Shown: one piece after another, positions 51,174 through 60,352 of the stretch
Position numbering within the stretch: position 1 is the first letter of the stretch
Layout: each line of letters opens with the position of its first letter
Assembly (NCBI RefSeq): GCF_004118675.1
Contig: NZ_SDHZ01000006.1
Span: forward strand, 36,233 to 100,232
Origin: Filimonas effusa
GTDB lineage: Bacteria > Bacteroidota > Bacteroidia > Chitinophagales > Chitinophagaceae
Length of the DNA: 64,000 nt
Reading direction: 5' to 3'
Position numbers and translations under genes: made by a program
The notes under the pieces: model-generated
The model's database searches: none
Seen by the model: only the letters and a program-made list of their open reading frames with translations
What the model was told of the DNA's origin: nothing

Positions 51174-51833
51174 TTACAAGGTAACCAGGTTATTCTTGAT
51201 GGCATAGATAGCAAGGCCTACCCGGCTCTTCAACTGAAGCTTTTCAAACAGGGTGTCGCGGTAACTGTCTACCGTACGCGGACTAATACACATGCGTGTC
51301 GCAATTTCTTTATAGGTAAGGTCGGTGATCGACCACTGCAGGAATTCCTTTTCCTTATCGGTTAACGATATTGCGGGCTCCCTGCTGCTTACTGGCTGAG
51401 GCTGTTGCATCACCGACAGGCGTTTGCCTATTTGCATCGTCATCAACTCATTGATAAAATACTCCCCCTTGGCAACATGGTTGATGGCATCGTTGAGCTC
51501 GTCGGGATGACATTCTTTTAAAACATAACCCTTCACACCTGCCTGAAGCATTTTCAATACATTGGCTTCATCATTCAACATCGATAGCGATAAGGTATGA
51601 ATGGCAGGGTAGGTGCGGGCAAGGTGCGTGGCGGTAACATGCCCGTCCATAACAGGCATATTAATATCCAGTATAGCCACCTTGGGAAGTGTTTTTGCCT
51701 GCTGCAGTTGTTCAATGAGCTCCTGCCCGTTCGAGGCTTCAATAATTACCTGGCAGGAATCGAACTCATTTATAAGCGTTACCAGGGCTTTTCTTAACAG
51801 GATATGGTCGTCAGCTATCGCTATGGTTGTCAT
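51174..51833 (-). CDS. NarL/FixJ-family response regulator
   Basis: A 219-residue regulator. The receiver domain (about 1-120) has D8-D9 in the acidic pocket, the phospho-acceptor D56 (A-I-L-D-I-N-M-P), the conserved Ser at L-S-L-S-M and K at V-L-K-E. The LuxR-type helix-turn-helix (about 152-215) has L-T-Y-K-E-I-A-T-R-M-C-I-S-P-R-T-V-D-S-Y. All phosphorylation residues are intact. Its start overlaps the stop of the upstream kinase-like gene by four bases (ATGA), so the pair is translationally coupled. Confidence 0.93.
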   Translation of the reverse strand: MTTIAIADDHILLRKALVTLINEFDSCQVIIEASNGQELIEQLQQAKTLPKVAILDINMPVMDGHVTATHLARTYPAIHTLSLSMLNDEANVLKMLQAGVKGYVLKECHPDELNDAINHVAKGEYFINELMTMQIGKRLSVMQQPQPVSSREPAISLTDKEKEFLQWSITDLTYKEIATRMCISPRTVDSYRDTLFEKLQLKSRVGLAIYAIKNNLVTL

Positions 51834-52489
51834 GTTATCTTTGATAATTTAATAGTTACATGCGACCCATACTCAGGTGTATAGGCGGCTTTTAAAACAG
51901 CGTTAGCCGACCGGGCCCTTTCTTCAAGTAAATGCAGGAATTGCCTGTTCTCCAACGGTGGCGGTTCATTTGTAAAGCGGCCGTCATCTTTCAGACTGAA
52001 TATAACAAAATCAGGCGTATATAAAACACTTAACAGCAAATGAACGGGTTGTGTATGCTCCGCGGCCAGGTGCATACATTCCTGCAGCATCCGGAACACC
52101 AGGAAAGTTGCTTCCCTGTTTAACTCAAATGGTTTCCCGGTCTGCTGCAGGCCGGTATGAATGCATGTGTATTTCTTTATTTTATCCAGCTCCGCCGCCA
52201 GCGCTGCCGTAATACCCTTCTTTAGTATGTCTTCGGGATCAAGGCTGTTGTTTAGCGTACGCAGGTCTCTAATGATCTCAGCCAGCTGCAGCGAGCTTTG
52301 TGCCAGTTCGGTATCGGAATATTGCTGTGCAGCGCGCAGCAGCCCCAGTCTTATACATACTAACGACTGGCCGATGCTGTTGAAGAGCATGCTGCTGGCA
52401 TCCCTTAGTTTTTCATGCTGTATCTCTAATTGCGTTTGCAATAATTGATACTTGAGTTTCCCCGGCAGATGGTTGTGGTTAACACGCAT
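51830..52489 (-). CDS. NarX-like histidine kinase homologue without the phospho-accepting His
   Basis: A 219-residue protein aligning with the HisKA_3 dimerisation and HATPase regions of NarL-partner kinases, but lacking any sensor or membrane domain. In the helix where kinases read E-L-H-D-G-x-G-Q, this protein reads M-L-F-N-S-I-G-Q (residues 34-41), with F36 in place of His. The N box (F-R-M-L-Q-E-C-M-H-L-A-A-E-H) keeps the Glu but not the usual Asn. A D-D-G (about 167-169) may be the remaining G1 box. It is probably a pseudokinase or phosphatase-like partner. Coupled to the regulator gene by an ATGA overlap. Confidence 0.75.
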   Translation of the reverse strand: MRVNHNHLPGKLKYQLLQTQLEIQHEKLRDASSMLFNSIGQSLVCIRLGLLRAAQQYSDTELAQSSLQLAEIIRDLRTLNNSLDPEDILKKGITAALAAELDKIKKYTCIHTGLQQTGKPFELNREATFLVFRMLQECMHLAAEHTQPVHLLLSVLYTPDFVIFSLKDDGRFTNEPPPLENRQFLHLLEERARSANAVLKAAYTPEYGSHVTIKLSKIT

Positions 52490-52753
52490 AACAGTGGTTG
52501 TGGTGGATCATTAAGTTGCGATAAAGATAATATTGCGCCGCTAAAATGTTACCCGTGAAAAAACGGATTATTTAGGGTGATTTCACCGTAAATATTGTTG
52601 TTATTGTAGTGCAATTTTGCAACAGTTCAAGGGGGGTAAACCTTGATTATTCTCGTTAGTTTTCTCATGTATATTTAAAACGGCTCCTTGTCTAGGGAGC
52701 TGTTTCTGGGAAAACGCCGCTCGGGATTTCCCGATTTCAAGCTAACTTGCAGT

Positions 52754-53548
52754 ATGCAGCAGTATCTACAGTTATTGAATCATATCCTCGATACAGGGGT
52801 ATCTAAAACCGATCGCACAGGCACAGGCACCACAAGTTGTTTTGGCTACCAGATGCGGTTTAATCTTCAGGATGGTTTTCCGCTTGTGACAACAAAGAAA
52901 TTACATCTTAAAAGTATTATTCATGAACTCCTCTGGTTCCTGAAAGGCGATACCAATATTCAATATCTCTCCGATAACGGCGTCCGCATATGGGATGAAT
53001 GGGCCGATGAAAACGGTAACCTCGGACCCGTTTATGGTAAACAATGGCGTAGCTGGACCGGTGCCAATGGTGAAACCATAGACCAGATCTCCGATGTCAT
53101 CGCCCAGATCAAAAAGAACCCGGATAGCCGCCGCCTGGTGGTAAGTGCATGGAACGTAGCCGAATTACCGCAAATGGCGTTGAGCCCCTGTCACGCACTT
53201 TTCCAGTTTTATGTGGCGGAAGGCAAATTAAGCTGCCAGCTTTACCAGCGCAGCGCCGATGTATTCCTGGGGGTGCCGTTTAACATCGCCTCGTATGCCT
53301 TACTTACTTTAATGATAGCACAGGTTTGCGATCTGCAGCCCGGTGATTTCGTTCATACTTTCGGCGACGTGCACTTATACAGCAACCACCTGGAACAGGC
53401 ACGCCTTCAGCTTACACGTGAACCATATCCATTACCGGTGATGAAGCTGAACCCTGCAGTGAAAAATATTTTCGACTTTACATATGACGATTTTACCCTG
53501 GAGAACTACCAGAGCCACCCGCATATTAAAGCACCAGTAGCCGTTTAG
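52754..53548 (+). CDS. thyA: Thymidylate synthase
   Basis: A 264-residue enzyme methylating dUMP with methylene-tetrahydrofolate. It has the same length as E. coli ThyA, and the catalytic Cys is at the same position, C146 (L-S-P-C-H-A-L-F-Q). Other signatures are D-R-T-G-T-G-T near residue 20, D-E-W-A-D and N-I-A-S-Y-A-L-L-T. The ATG at 52754 gives the family-length protein; an in-frame start at 52688 adds 22 unconserved residues. folA follows after 15 bases, the usual pairing because ThyA produces dihydrofolate. Confidence 0.96.
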   Translation: MQQYLQLLNHILDTGVSKTDRTGTGTTSCFGYQMRFNLQDGFPLVTTKKLHLKSIIHELLWFLKGDTNIQYLSDNGVRIWDEWADENGNLGPVYGKQWRSWTGANGETIDQISDVIAQIKKNPDSRRLVVSAWNVAELPQMALSPCHALFQFYVAEGKLSCQLYQRSADVFLGVPFNIASYALLTLMIAQVCDLQPGDFVHTFGDVHLYSNHLEQARLQLTREPYPLPVMKLNPAVKNIFDFTYDDFTLENYQSHPHIKAPVAV

Positions 53549-53563
53549 AAAAGCCAGGAAATT

Positions 53564-54061
53564 ATGCAGATAACCTTAATTGTTGCCGCAGCAACCAATA
53601 ACGCGATAGGTAAGAACAACGAGTTGTTATGGCGCCTGCCCGATGATCTGCGCTATTTCAAAAATATGACCTGGGGAATGCCCGTTGTCATGGGGCGTAA
53701 AACTTTTGAATCGCTTTCCGGCGAACCACTCCCCGGCAGAGTGAATATTGTGGTAACCCGGCAGAAGAACTGGCAGAAAGAAAAAGTGATCACTACTACC
53801 AGCCTCAGCGATGCTATTTTCTTCTCTCAACAACACGACTATAAAGAAGTGCTGATAGCCGGTGGCGGAGAAATCTACCGTGAAGCATTGCCTATGGCAA
53901 ATAAAGTTTATCTTACCCGCGTTCATGCAGTATTCAATGATGCCGATACTTATTTCCCGGAACTTGATCCCCAAAAATGGGAGAGAACATCCTTCCAGGA
54001 TTTTACGGCAAACGAAAAGCATGCATGGCCCTATACTTTCGAAGTATGGGAGCGGAAGTAA
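53564..54061 (+). CDS. folA: Dihydrofolate reductase
   Basis: A 165-residue enzyme reducing dihydrofolate with NADPH. It has the N-A-I-G-K-N-N-E-L-L-W-R-L-P-D-D-L start with the substrate-binding acidic residue, V-V-M-G-R-K-T-F-E-S, P-L-P-G-R-V-N-I-V-V-T and I-A-G-G-G-E-I-Y. Directly downstream of thyA and 14 bases before the methyltransferase gene. Confidence 0.95.
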   Translation: MQITLIVAAATNNAIGKNNELLWRLPDDLRYFKNMTWGMPVVMGRKTFESLSGEPLPGRVNIVVTRQKNWQKEKVITTTSLSDAIFFSQQHDYKEVLIAGGGEIYREALPMANKVYLTRVHAVFNDADTYFPELDPQKWERTSFQDFTANEKHAWPYTFEVWERK

Positions 54062-54075
54062 TATGACAGATAATT

Positions 54076-54879
54076 ATGTATTCAAAATATAAACTGGCCG
54101 GTAAATGGCTTCATTACTGGCGCAATTCCTCCAATAGCAAAGGGCATGGCGTTCATTCCCCCTTTGTATTTGAGTTTATAGAAAAGGTCCTGAACGATAA
54201 AGGAGAATATTATTGTTACCAGCCGATAGAAGGCATGCGCTCCTGGCTTAAACACACCGATAAAGTGCTCGAGATCCAGGATTTTGGCGCCGGATCACGC
54301 GTTAATTCCAACTTGCAGCGCAAAGTATCGTCTATCGCCCGCTCAGCGTTAAAGCAGCCCAAATTCGGGAAACTGCTTTTCCGGATGGTCAATTTCTATC
54401 AGCCTAAAACAATCATTGAACTTGGCACCTCGTTGGGGGTAACCACGTCGTATCTCGCCAGCGGGAACGAAAAAGCCAGGGTCATTACCATGGAAGGCGC
54501 TCCTGCCGTGGCAGCCGTTGCCCGCGATAACTTCAGGCAGCTTGGCCTTAGAAACATAGAACTGGTAGAAGGCAACTTCGACCTCACGTTACCTAAAGTA
54601 TTGGAGTCTTGTAAAGAATCGGGTGTAGACTTCGCCTTTATAGATGGTAATCATCGCTATGAACCTACTATTCAATACTTTAAGCAGCTGTTGGCCCATA
54701 CCGGTGAAAACAGTATCGTTATTCTCGACGATATTCACTGGAGTGAAGAAATGGAAAAGGCATGGGCCGAAGTACAGCACCACGAGGCTGTGACCATGAC
54801 AATAGACCTGTTTTTTATTGGAATCGTGCTGTTTAAGCCTGATTTCAAGATAAAACAGCACTTTTCGGTGCGTTTTTAA
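54076..54879 (+). CDS. Class I SAM-dependent methyltransferase (O-methyltransferase-like)
   Basis: A 267-residue methyltransferase. The SAM-binding motif I is I-I-E-L-G-T-S-L-G-V-T-T (near residue 115), followed by the acidic motif II region V-I-T-M-E-G-A, and D-F-A-F-I-D-G-N-H-R-Y near residue 195 resembles catechol-type O-methyltransferases. The N-terminal part includes S-K-G-H-G-V-H-S-P-F-V-F-E-F, a conserved patch in Bacteroidota versions. Substrate unknown. Placed behind folA. Confidence 0.85.
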   Translation: MYSKYKLAGKWLHYWRNSSNSKGHGVHSPFVFEFIEKVLNDKGEYYCYQPIEGMRSWLKHTDKVLEIQDFGAGSRVNSNLQRKVSSIARSALKQPKFGKLLFRMVNFYQPKTIIELGTSLGVTTSYLASGNEKARVITMEGAPAVAAVARDNFRQLGLRNIELVEGNFDLTLPKVLESCKESGVDFAFIDGNHRYEPTIQYFKQLLAHTGENSIVILDDIHWSEEMEKAWAEVQHHEAVTMTIDLFFIGIVLFKPDFKIKQHFSVRF

Positions 54880-54943
54880 CAAGGTTTTCCGTTTTAAATA
54901 AAACAATTCCCGAAATCGGCATCGCAGTCTCGTTGCACAGATT

Positions 54944-54951
54944 TACTTTTG
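54944..54951 (+). promoter_or_regulatory. -7 box TACTTTTG for the ferredoxin-NADP reductase gene
   Basis: An exact TAnnTTTG, 22 bases before the ATG at 54974. The expected TTG is not at normal spacing. Confidence 0.55.
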
Positions 54952-54973
54952 CATCCTGAAATTTCACAAAGTA

Positions 54974-55984
54974 ATGGAAATGATCTCAACCGATATCTGT
55001 ATTATAGGAGCCGGACCGGTAGGCTTATTTGCTGTTTTTGAAGCAGGGCTGTTGAAAATGCGCTGCCATTTAATGGACGCCTTACCCCAGGTAGGCGGTC
55101 AGTTGTCTGAAATCTACCCCCATAAACCTATTTATGATATCCCGGGTTATCCAACGGTGAAAGCGCAGGAACTCGTTGACAACCTGCTGGATCAGATCGA
55201 TCCGTTCAAGCCCACTTTTACCCTGGGCGAGCGCGTGGAGCAAATCACCCGCCAGGAAGACCAGTCTTTCATTGTTACTACCAATGAACACACTAAAGTG
55301 CATTGTAAAGTGATCGTGATCGCCGGCGGTCTGGGCTGCTTCGAACCACGTAAACCTACGATTGAGCGTCTCGAAGACTTCGAAGGCAGGGGAGTAGCCT
55401 ATATGGTGAAAAACCCTGAACTGTTCAGGAACAAACAGGTAGTACTCGCCGGTGGCGGTGACTCTGCGCTCGACTGGACCATCTTCCTTTCCGAGGTGGC
55501 TGAAAAAGTGACCCTGGTACACAGGGGCGATACTTTCAGAGGGGCGCCGGATTCTGCAGAAAAGGTCTTTAACCTTGCTAAAGAAGGCAAGATCAACCTG
55601 TTACTGAAATCCAACGTAGTGAGGATCGGTGGTAACGGTCATCTGAAAGAGGTGTTCATTGCCGACCAGGCCAATGAAGTAACAGCTCTGGAAGCCGATC
55701 ATCTGATCCCTTTATTCGGCCTTAGCCCTAAATTAGGACCTATTGCAGAATGGGGACTCAATATCGATAAATCGGCTATCGTGGTAAATACCGAAGACTA
55801 TTCCACAAACGTCCCCGGCATTTACGCCATTGGTGATATCAATACTTATCCCGGCAAACTGAAACTTATCCTGTGCGGTTTCCACGAGGCGGCCTTAATG
55901 TGTCACAGCGCCTTCAAGTTTGTATATCCCGATCAGCGTTTGAGCTTCAAATACACGACTGTAAACGGCGTTAACGCGTTCTAA
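54974..55984 (+). CDS. Ferredoxin-NADP reductase (thioredoxin reductase-like type)
   Basis: A 336-residue flavoprotein of the TrxR-like FNR group. FAD-binding motif I-I-G-A-G-P-V-G-L-F at about 10-19, NADP-binding V-L-A-G-G-G-D-S-A-L-D-W near residue 157, and Y-A-I-G-D-I-N near residue 284. The C-x-x-C redox motif of true thioredoxin reductases is absent, which supports FNR. A 2Fe-2S ferredoxin gene follows after 58 bases, a likely electron partner. Confidence 0.9.
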   Translation: MEMISTDICIIGAGPVGLFAVFEAGLLKMRCHLMDALPQVGGQLSEIYPHKPIYDIPGYPTVKAQELVDNLLDQIDPFKPTFTLGERVEQITRQEDQSFIVTTNEHTKVHCKVIVIAGGLGCFEPRKPTIERLEDFEGRGVAYMVKNPELFRNKQVVLAGGGDSALDWTIFLSEVAEKVTLVHRGDTFRGAPDSAEKVFNLAKEGKINLLLKSNVVRIGGNGHLKEVFIADQANEVTALEADHLIPLFGLSPKLGPIAEWGLNIDKSAIVVNTEDYSTNVPGIYAIGDINTYPGKLKLILCGFHEAALMCHSAFKFVYPDQRLSFKYTTVNGVNAF

Positions 55985-56029
55985 CTGGTGTTAATGTATT
56001 CTTGGGACGTATAGTTGCAAGGATTGTAA

Positions 56030-56037
56030 TACTTTTG
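56030..56037 (+). promoter_or_regulatory. -7 box TACTTTTG for the ferredoxin gene
   Basis: An exact TAnnTTTG only five bases before the ferredoxin ATG (56043). If used, the mRNA would be nearly leaderless. Its -33 element is not at normal spacing. Confidence 0.5.
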
Positions 56038-56042
56038 CGCCC

Positions 56043-56369
56043 ATGATGATTAATATTACAGTAGAAGACCGCAACGGCGAAAGACAACAACTGGAAATCC
56101 CCGACGATATAAGCCTCAGTCTCATGGAAGTGCTGAAGGCTTCCGAATACCATATCCTGGCCACCTGTGGCGGCATGGCCTTATGTGCCACCTGTCACGT
56201 ACAGGTATTAGAAGGCGGTGAACGTCTTGGCAACGCCAACGACCAGGAATTAGATATGCTCGATACCTTGCCCGACGCAGGTAGCGACAGCCGCCTGGCC
56301 TGCCAGCTTCGTATCGATCAATCCATGGATGGTGCTGTTTTCCGTATTTTAGGTGCAACTGAAGAATAA
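56043..56369 (+). CDS. 2Fe-2S ferredoxin (adrenodoxin type)
   Basis: A 108-residue ferredoxin. Cluster ligands are C43, C49 and C52 (A-T-C-G-G-M-A-L-C-A-T-C) and a later Cys in L-A-C-Q-L. The spacing fits the ISC/adrenodoxin type rather than the plant type. It probably accepts electrons from the reductase at 54974. Its last 17 bases overlap the following methyltransferase gene if that gene uses GTG at 56353. Confidence 0.92.
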   Translation: MMINITVEDRNGERQQLEIPDDISLSLMEVLKASEYHILATCGGMALCATCHVQVLEGGERLGNANDQELDMLDTLPDAGSDSRLACQLRIDQSMDGAVFRILGATEE

Positions 56370-57792
56370 TAATATTATACCCGAATCATTGCTCAAAGCC
56401 CTGGAAGGTATCCGGGGCTTTGAACGTGAAGGCTTTGTGCAGGTTCATGAAGCAGGGGCGCAGCTTACATCGGTACGGCTGAATCCCGCCAAACAGCCAT
56501 CCGTAGCCGCTCCGGGCGACTGGTTGCCCATAGAAAGCCAGGTTCCCTGGTGCCCTACAGGATATTACCTGAAAGAACGTCCTTCGTTTACGCTCGATCC
56601 CTTGTTCCATGCAGGAACCTATTATGTGCAGGAAGCAAGCAGTATGTTCCTGTGGCAGGCATTACAGCAGCTGACGGGCCAGACAGGTCGGCATATTGGT
56701 CAGTCTGCAGAAGCTGCGCAGCATTTGCCAGATCAATCTTTACAGTACAAGGTACTGGATCTCTGCGCCGCTCCGGGTGGCAAAAGCAGCCTGCTGGCAT
56801 CTTTTTTCCCCGAAGGGTTTATCGTAGCCAATGAAGTGATCAGAACCCGGGCTGCCATCCTCGTAGAAAATCTTGCGAAGTGGGGAACCCACCATGTGGT
56901 AGTTACCAATAATGATCCGGCACATTTCAAACCACTCGGGAATTATTTCGACCTTATTGTAGCTGATGCACCTTGCAGTGGCAGCGGCATGTTTCGCAAA
57001 GATCCCGCCGCAATAGGAGAGTGGAGCGAAGAGAACGTGATGCTTTGCAGCCAGCGCCAGCAGCGTATCATCGCCGATATTTATCCCGTATTGAAGGAAA
57101 ACGGCCTGCTCATTTATTCCACCTGTTCTTATTCGAAAGAAGAAAACGAAGATATGCTCGATTGGATGATCAATGAGTTTGATCTCGAATCCTGCGCTGT
57201 TGCCGTAGACCCGCAATGGGGTATAGAAACAGTTGAATCAGATAAACATCATGCAGCCGGTTATCGTTTTTATCCCAATAAGGCGAAGGGTGAAGGATTC
57301 TTTATGGCAGTGCTGCGCAAAACCTCCGGCAATCCAGTACGGTATGTTAAAAAAAACAACCTTACGGCTGCAACGAAACAGGAAATTGCTACGGTAGCCA
57401 ACTGGCTGAATGAAGATGCGGAACGTTTCTTCTTTAAGCAAAATGAATTGATCCTTGCTGCTCCGGCAGTGCAAAAGGAACATATAGCACTATTGCAACA
57501 ACATCTTTACCTGCGTAAAGCAGGGGCGGCAGTAGGTACCTTGAAAGGAAAGGACCTTGTCCCCGATCATGAACTGGCATTAAGCTTGCTGATGAAGGCC
57601 GGTTTACCTTCGGTAGCAGTAGATAAAGAAACAGCATTACAATATCTCAGGAAAAAAGAAGTTAATATAACGTCAGTTGTAAAAGGCTGGACAATAGTAC
57701 AGTACGAGGGCGTAAACCTGGGTTGGGTGAAGGTCCTTCCCGGCAGGGTAAATAATTATTATCCTGTTGAATGGAGAATTTTAAAAGAGTAA
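56353..57792 (+). CDS. RsmF/NSUN-like RNA (cytosine-5) methyltransferase
   Basis: A 479-residue RNA m5C methyltransferase. The SAM motif is V-L-D-L-C-A-A-P-G-G-K-S near residue 128. The two catalytic cysteines are in A-D-A-P-C-S-G-S-G-M-F and S-T-C-S-Y-S-K-E-E-N-E. A C-terminal domain (about 340-479) resembles the RsmF extension, so 16S rRNA is the expected target. The likely start is GTG at 56353, overlapping the ferredoxin gene by 17 bases; no ATG is available nearby that keeps the conserved N-terminus. Confidence 0.9.
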   Translation: MQLKNNNIIPESLLKALEGIRGFEREGFVQVHEAGAQLTSVRLNPAKQPSVAAPGDWLPIESQVPWCPTGYYLKERPSFTLDPLFHAGTYYVQEASSMFLWQALQQLTGQTGRHIGQSAEAAQHLPDQSLQYKVLDLCAAPGGKSSLLASFFPEGFIVANEVIRTRAAILVENLAKWGTHHVVVTNNDPAHFKPLGNYFDLIVADAPCSGSGMFRKDPAAIGEWSEENVMLCSQRQQRIIADIYPVLKENGLLIYSTCSYSKEENEDMLDWMINEFDLESCAVAVDPQWGIETVESDKHHAAGYRFYPNKAKGEGFFMAVLRKTSGNPVRYVKKNNLTAATKQEIATVANWLNEDAERFFFKQNELILAAPAVQKEHIALLQQHLYLRKAGAAVGTLKGKDLVPDHELALSLLMKAGLPSVAVDKETALQYLRKKEVNITSVVKGWTIVQYEGVNLGWVKVLPGRVNNYYPVEWRILKE

Positions 57793-57813
57793 AATTACCC
57801 GTATTTTTATTGC

Positions 57814-58833
57814 ATGATGATGAAGAAACATACCCTTATACTTTTCTTAGGTATGCTTACTGGAACAATGGCTATGCGTGTACAGGCGCAAACCGGTGTA
57901 ATTACGCATACGATTCGTCAGGGCGAAACCTTATCGGCTTTGAGTGCAAAATACAAAACGACGGTAGGGGATATCATGCGCCTCAACAACATGAATTCCG
58001 GAAGTAAACTGGCTATAGGGCAGAAAGTAAAGATTCCTGCATCGGGGAAAACCGTAGCGGCATCAAAGCCAGCGGCTTCAGCTCCCGCAGCAACAACGTC
58101 GACGCCTCTGGCAGCCGGATCTACGACCACACACACTGTAAAGCAAGGCGAAACATTATACCGGATCTCACAAACCTATCACGTTAAAGTAGACCAGATC
58201 AAATCCTGGAACCACCTGAAAGGTGATAATGTTTCCATTGGACAGGTACTGACTATCGGAGCCTATGCGCCTGAATCAGCGCCCGTGCAAAATACAACGC
58301 CGGCAGAAATACCCGTAGCGACGACACCGGTTGACAATACGCCGGTGAATACAGCTCCCCCGGTAGCTACTACACCGCCGCCAACCAGCAGCGCCCCGGT
58401 AAATACTACGCCAGCGGCTGGCAATGCCACTTCGTCTACTCCGCCGGCAACGACGGGTACGACAATGGCGAATAAACCGGAGCCATATGTCAACCCATCA
58501 AAAGTGACCGATAAGGGTTATTTCGAATCGTTATTCGGAGTAGATGTGGCAGGACGTTCACTGGAAAAGGCTTCCGGAACAGCTATGACTTTTAAAACTG
58601 CCAGTGGCTGGACTGATAAAAAATATTATATCCTGGTAAACGATATCGCTCCCGGCTCCATTGTAAAAATTACCAATGCTGACGGCAATAAAACCATCTA
58701 TGCAAAAGTGTTATGGAACATGGGCGACCTCAAAGAAAACGAGGGGCTCTCTTACCGTATCAGCAATGCTGCTGCAGATGCACTTGGGATCTCAGATCTG
58801 AAGTTCCAGATAACCATCGCTTATTACGACTAG
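57814..58833 (+). CDS. LysM-domain envelope protein
   Basis: A 339-residue exported protein: signal peptide (cleavage near V-Q-A-Q), then two LysM peptidoglycan-binding repeats (about 30-74 and 108-150: H-T-I-R-Q-G-E-T-L-S-A-L and H-T-V-K-Q-G-E-T-L-Y-R-I). A Thr/Pro/Ala linker follows (about 155-225), then a C-terminal domain (about 240-339) resembling a double-psi beta-barrel. It probably binds the cell wall; no catalytic residues are recognised. It opens with three ATG codons (57814-57822), any of which could be used. Confidence 0.85.
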   Translation: MMMKKHTLILFLGMLTGTMAMRVQAQTGVITHTIRQGETLSALSAKYKTTVGDIMRLNNMNSGSKLAIGQKVKIPASGKTVAASKPAASAPAATTSTPLAAGSTTTHTVKQGETLYRISQTYHVKVDQIKSWNHLKGDNVSIGQVLTIGAYAPESAPVQNTTPAEIPVATTPVDNTPVNTAPPVATTPPPTSSAPVNTTPAAGNATSSTPPATTGTTMANKPEPYVNPSKVTDKGYFESLFGVDVAGRSLEKASGTAMTFKTASGWTDKKYYILVNDIAPGSIVKITNADGNKTIYAKVLWNMGDLKENEGLSYRISNAAADALGISDLKFQITIAYYD

Positions 58834-58851
58834 GATAAAAACTTATAATCC

Positions 58852-58885
58852 AAAAAAGGGCTGGCCAATTGGTCGGCCTTTTTTT
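58852..58885 (+). terminator. Rho-independent terminator after the LysM gene
   Basis: An 8-bp stem (58859-58866 with 58871-58878, two G-U pairs) with AATT loop and seven T residues (58879-58885). Confidence 0.85.
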
Positions 58886-58982
58886 ATTTGGCAAAGGGAG
58901 CAAGCAGCCGGCAAATAATGATATGAACTGATAGTGGTCATAGAACGAATGCAGCTATTTAATATACCTTGAAATCCAGAAT

Positions 58983-59189
58983 ATGGAAACCTGTTTAATG
59001 AAGATCCACGGTGGAATGGAAGTTGAGTTTTCTAAAGGGAAGGCTTATCTGGTTCTGTTGAAGAACGAGATTGAACAAAAGATGCTGAAGAAATATCTTG
59101 ATCTCGGGTATCATCTCGCGTTAGGGATGGCAATGGGAGGCGGGTATGTTTGTTATTTAGATGACATCTTTATTGGATTGTTAAAGTGA
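58983..59189 (+). CDS. Small protein of unknown function
   Basis: A possible 68-residue protein, with a charged N-terminal half and a glycine-rich G-M-A-M-G-G-G-Y-V-C-Y-L segment. No family is recognised. It lies between the LysM terminator and the TraB/GumN gene, in a stretch that looks more AT-rich than its surroundings. Confidence 0.45.
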   Translation: METCLMKIHGGMEVEFSKGKAYLVLLKNEIEQKMLKKYLDLGYHLALGMAMGGGYVCYLDDIFIGLLK

Positions 59190-59262
59190 GTTGAGGCTGA
59201 CTTGTTTTTAATAAATTTAGAACAGAAGTTCTCTAAAATATTGAAGCACTAATTACTATGTT

Positions 59263-60186
59263 ATGAAAGCGATATACGTTGCATGTTTAGTCTTGTTGAA
59301 TTTTGCAGCTATGGCACAAACTGGTAAGGTGGGCACTGCTTTGTGGAAGGTTAGTGGTAAAGGACAGCATACCTCCTATTTGTTTGGAACCGCTCATGTT
59401 TTTTCCGGAAGATACCTTGATTCCTTTCCCGGGGTCTCCTCACTAATACATAAAGCGAATGTGTTGGTGGTTGAGCGGGAGCGGGGAAGCGCGGGTAAAA
59501 CAGATACCAGCAGGAAAAATGCTAAACTAACTCAGACCACTCATGCGCTTGCAGAAAAGAGAGACTTTAGAACGGTATTTTCAAAAACAGACTACGAACT
59601 GGTAGATCAATACCTGGCAAAAAACGGGGGGAGTCAGAATATAACGGGACTGGAGGAGTTGAATGGTAATACGTCGATTAATTACCTGTTGGGGATTGTT
59701 TGGTATCCCACTATCGAGCAGTATATGATAAAGGGCGAAGAGCATTATTTTATAGATGATACTATTTACAATATAGCGCTCAGTGATCATAAAAAGATAC
59801 AAGGATTGGAAACTGACGTGACGCTGGAATCTATTATGGACAAGGTAATTAAGTCGCCGGAAGAGCAATTGAAGGCGATGGCAGAAACAATTGTAGATTT
59901 TGTTCAGAAAGGGGACAAATTGATGCAGCGCAGACTGTCGGAATACGAAGAGAGGAATATTGAATACAATTTTGAAAAAATAAATGAAAGTCCATTCGAG
60001 CGAGAGTTGATGGATGAAAGGAATAAGTTATGGATGGAGCAAATTCCTGCATTGTTGGATAAAGATGCTTGTTTTATAGCGGTAGGTTTGGATCATCTGA
60101 AATACAAAAACGGGTTGATCATGAAATTGAGGAAAATGGGATATCGTGTTGAGCCGGTTATACACTCGCCCCAAAAAAAGAAGTAG
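59263..60186 (+). CDS. TraB/GumN-family exported protein
   Basis: A 307-residue TraB/GumN (Tiki-related) protein with a signal peptide (A-M-A-Q). The two GX2H-type motifs that mark this metalloprotease-like fold are present: F-G-T-A-H near residue 42 and V-G-L-D-H-L near the C-terminus (about residue 283). Residue E71 in V-V-E-R-E may be the conserved acidic residue. Family function in bacteria is unclear. Base use looks AT-richer than in neighbouring core genes, hinting at a more recent origin. Confidence 0.85.
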   Translation: MKAIYVACLVLLNFAAMAQTGKVGTALWKVSGKGQHTSYLFGTAHVFSGRYLDSFPGVSSLIHKANVLVVERERGSAGKTDTSRKNAKLTQTTHALAEKRDFRTVFSKTDYELVDQYLAKNGGSQNITGLEELNGNTSINYLLGIVWYPTIEQYMIKGEEHYFIDDTIYNIALSDHKKIQGLETDVTLESIMDKVIKSPEEQLKAMAETIVDFVQKGDKLMQRRLSEYEERNIEYNFEKINESPFERELMDERNKLWMEQIPALLDKDACFIAVGLDHLKYKNGLIMKLRKMGYRVEPVIHSPQKKK

Positions 60187-60352
60187 TATCTGGACCTGGT
60201 GAATACTAGCCCTGGATTTGTCTTTAAAAATGAAACGATAGCATCATTTAACAATGAATGAAAAGCGGGTTAGTTCTGTCGTCTTTTTTAATAGCAGCGT
60301 TGGTTGGTATACGAAATGACCGGGAGCCATGGATTAAACCTGGCAACAGTTT

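Noticed and set aside
52629..52704. Small hairpins upstream of thyA as a riboswitch
   Set aside because: Stems of only 5-6 bp with no conserved core of any riboswitch class that I recognise.
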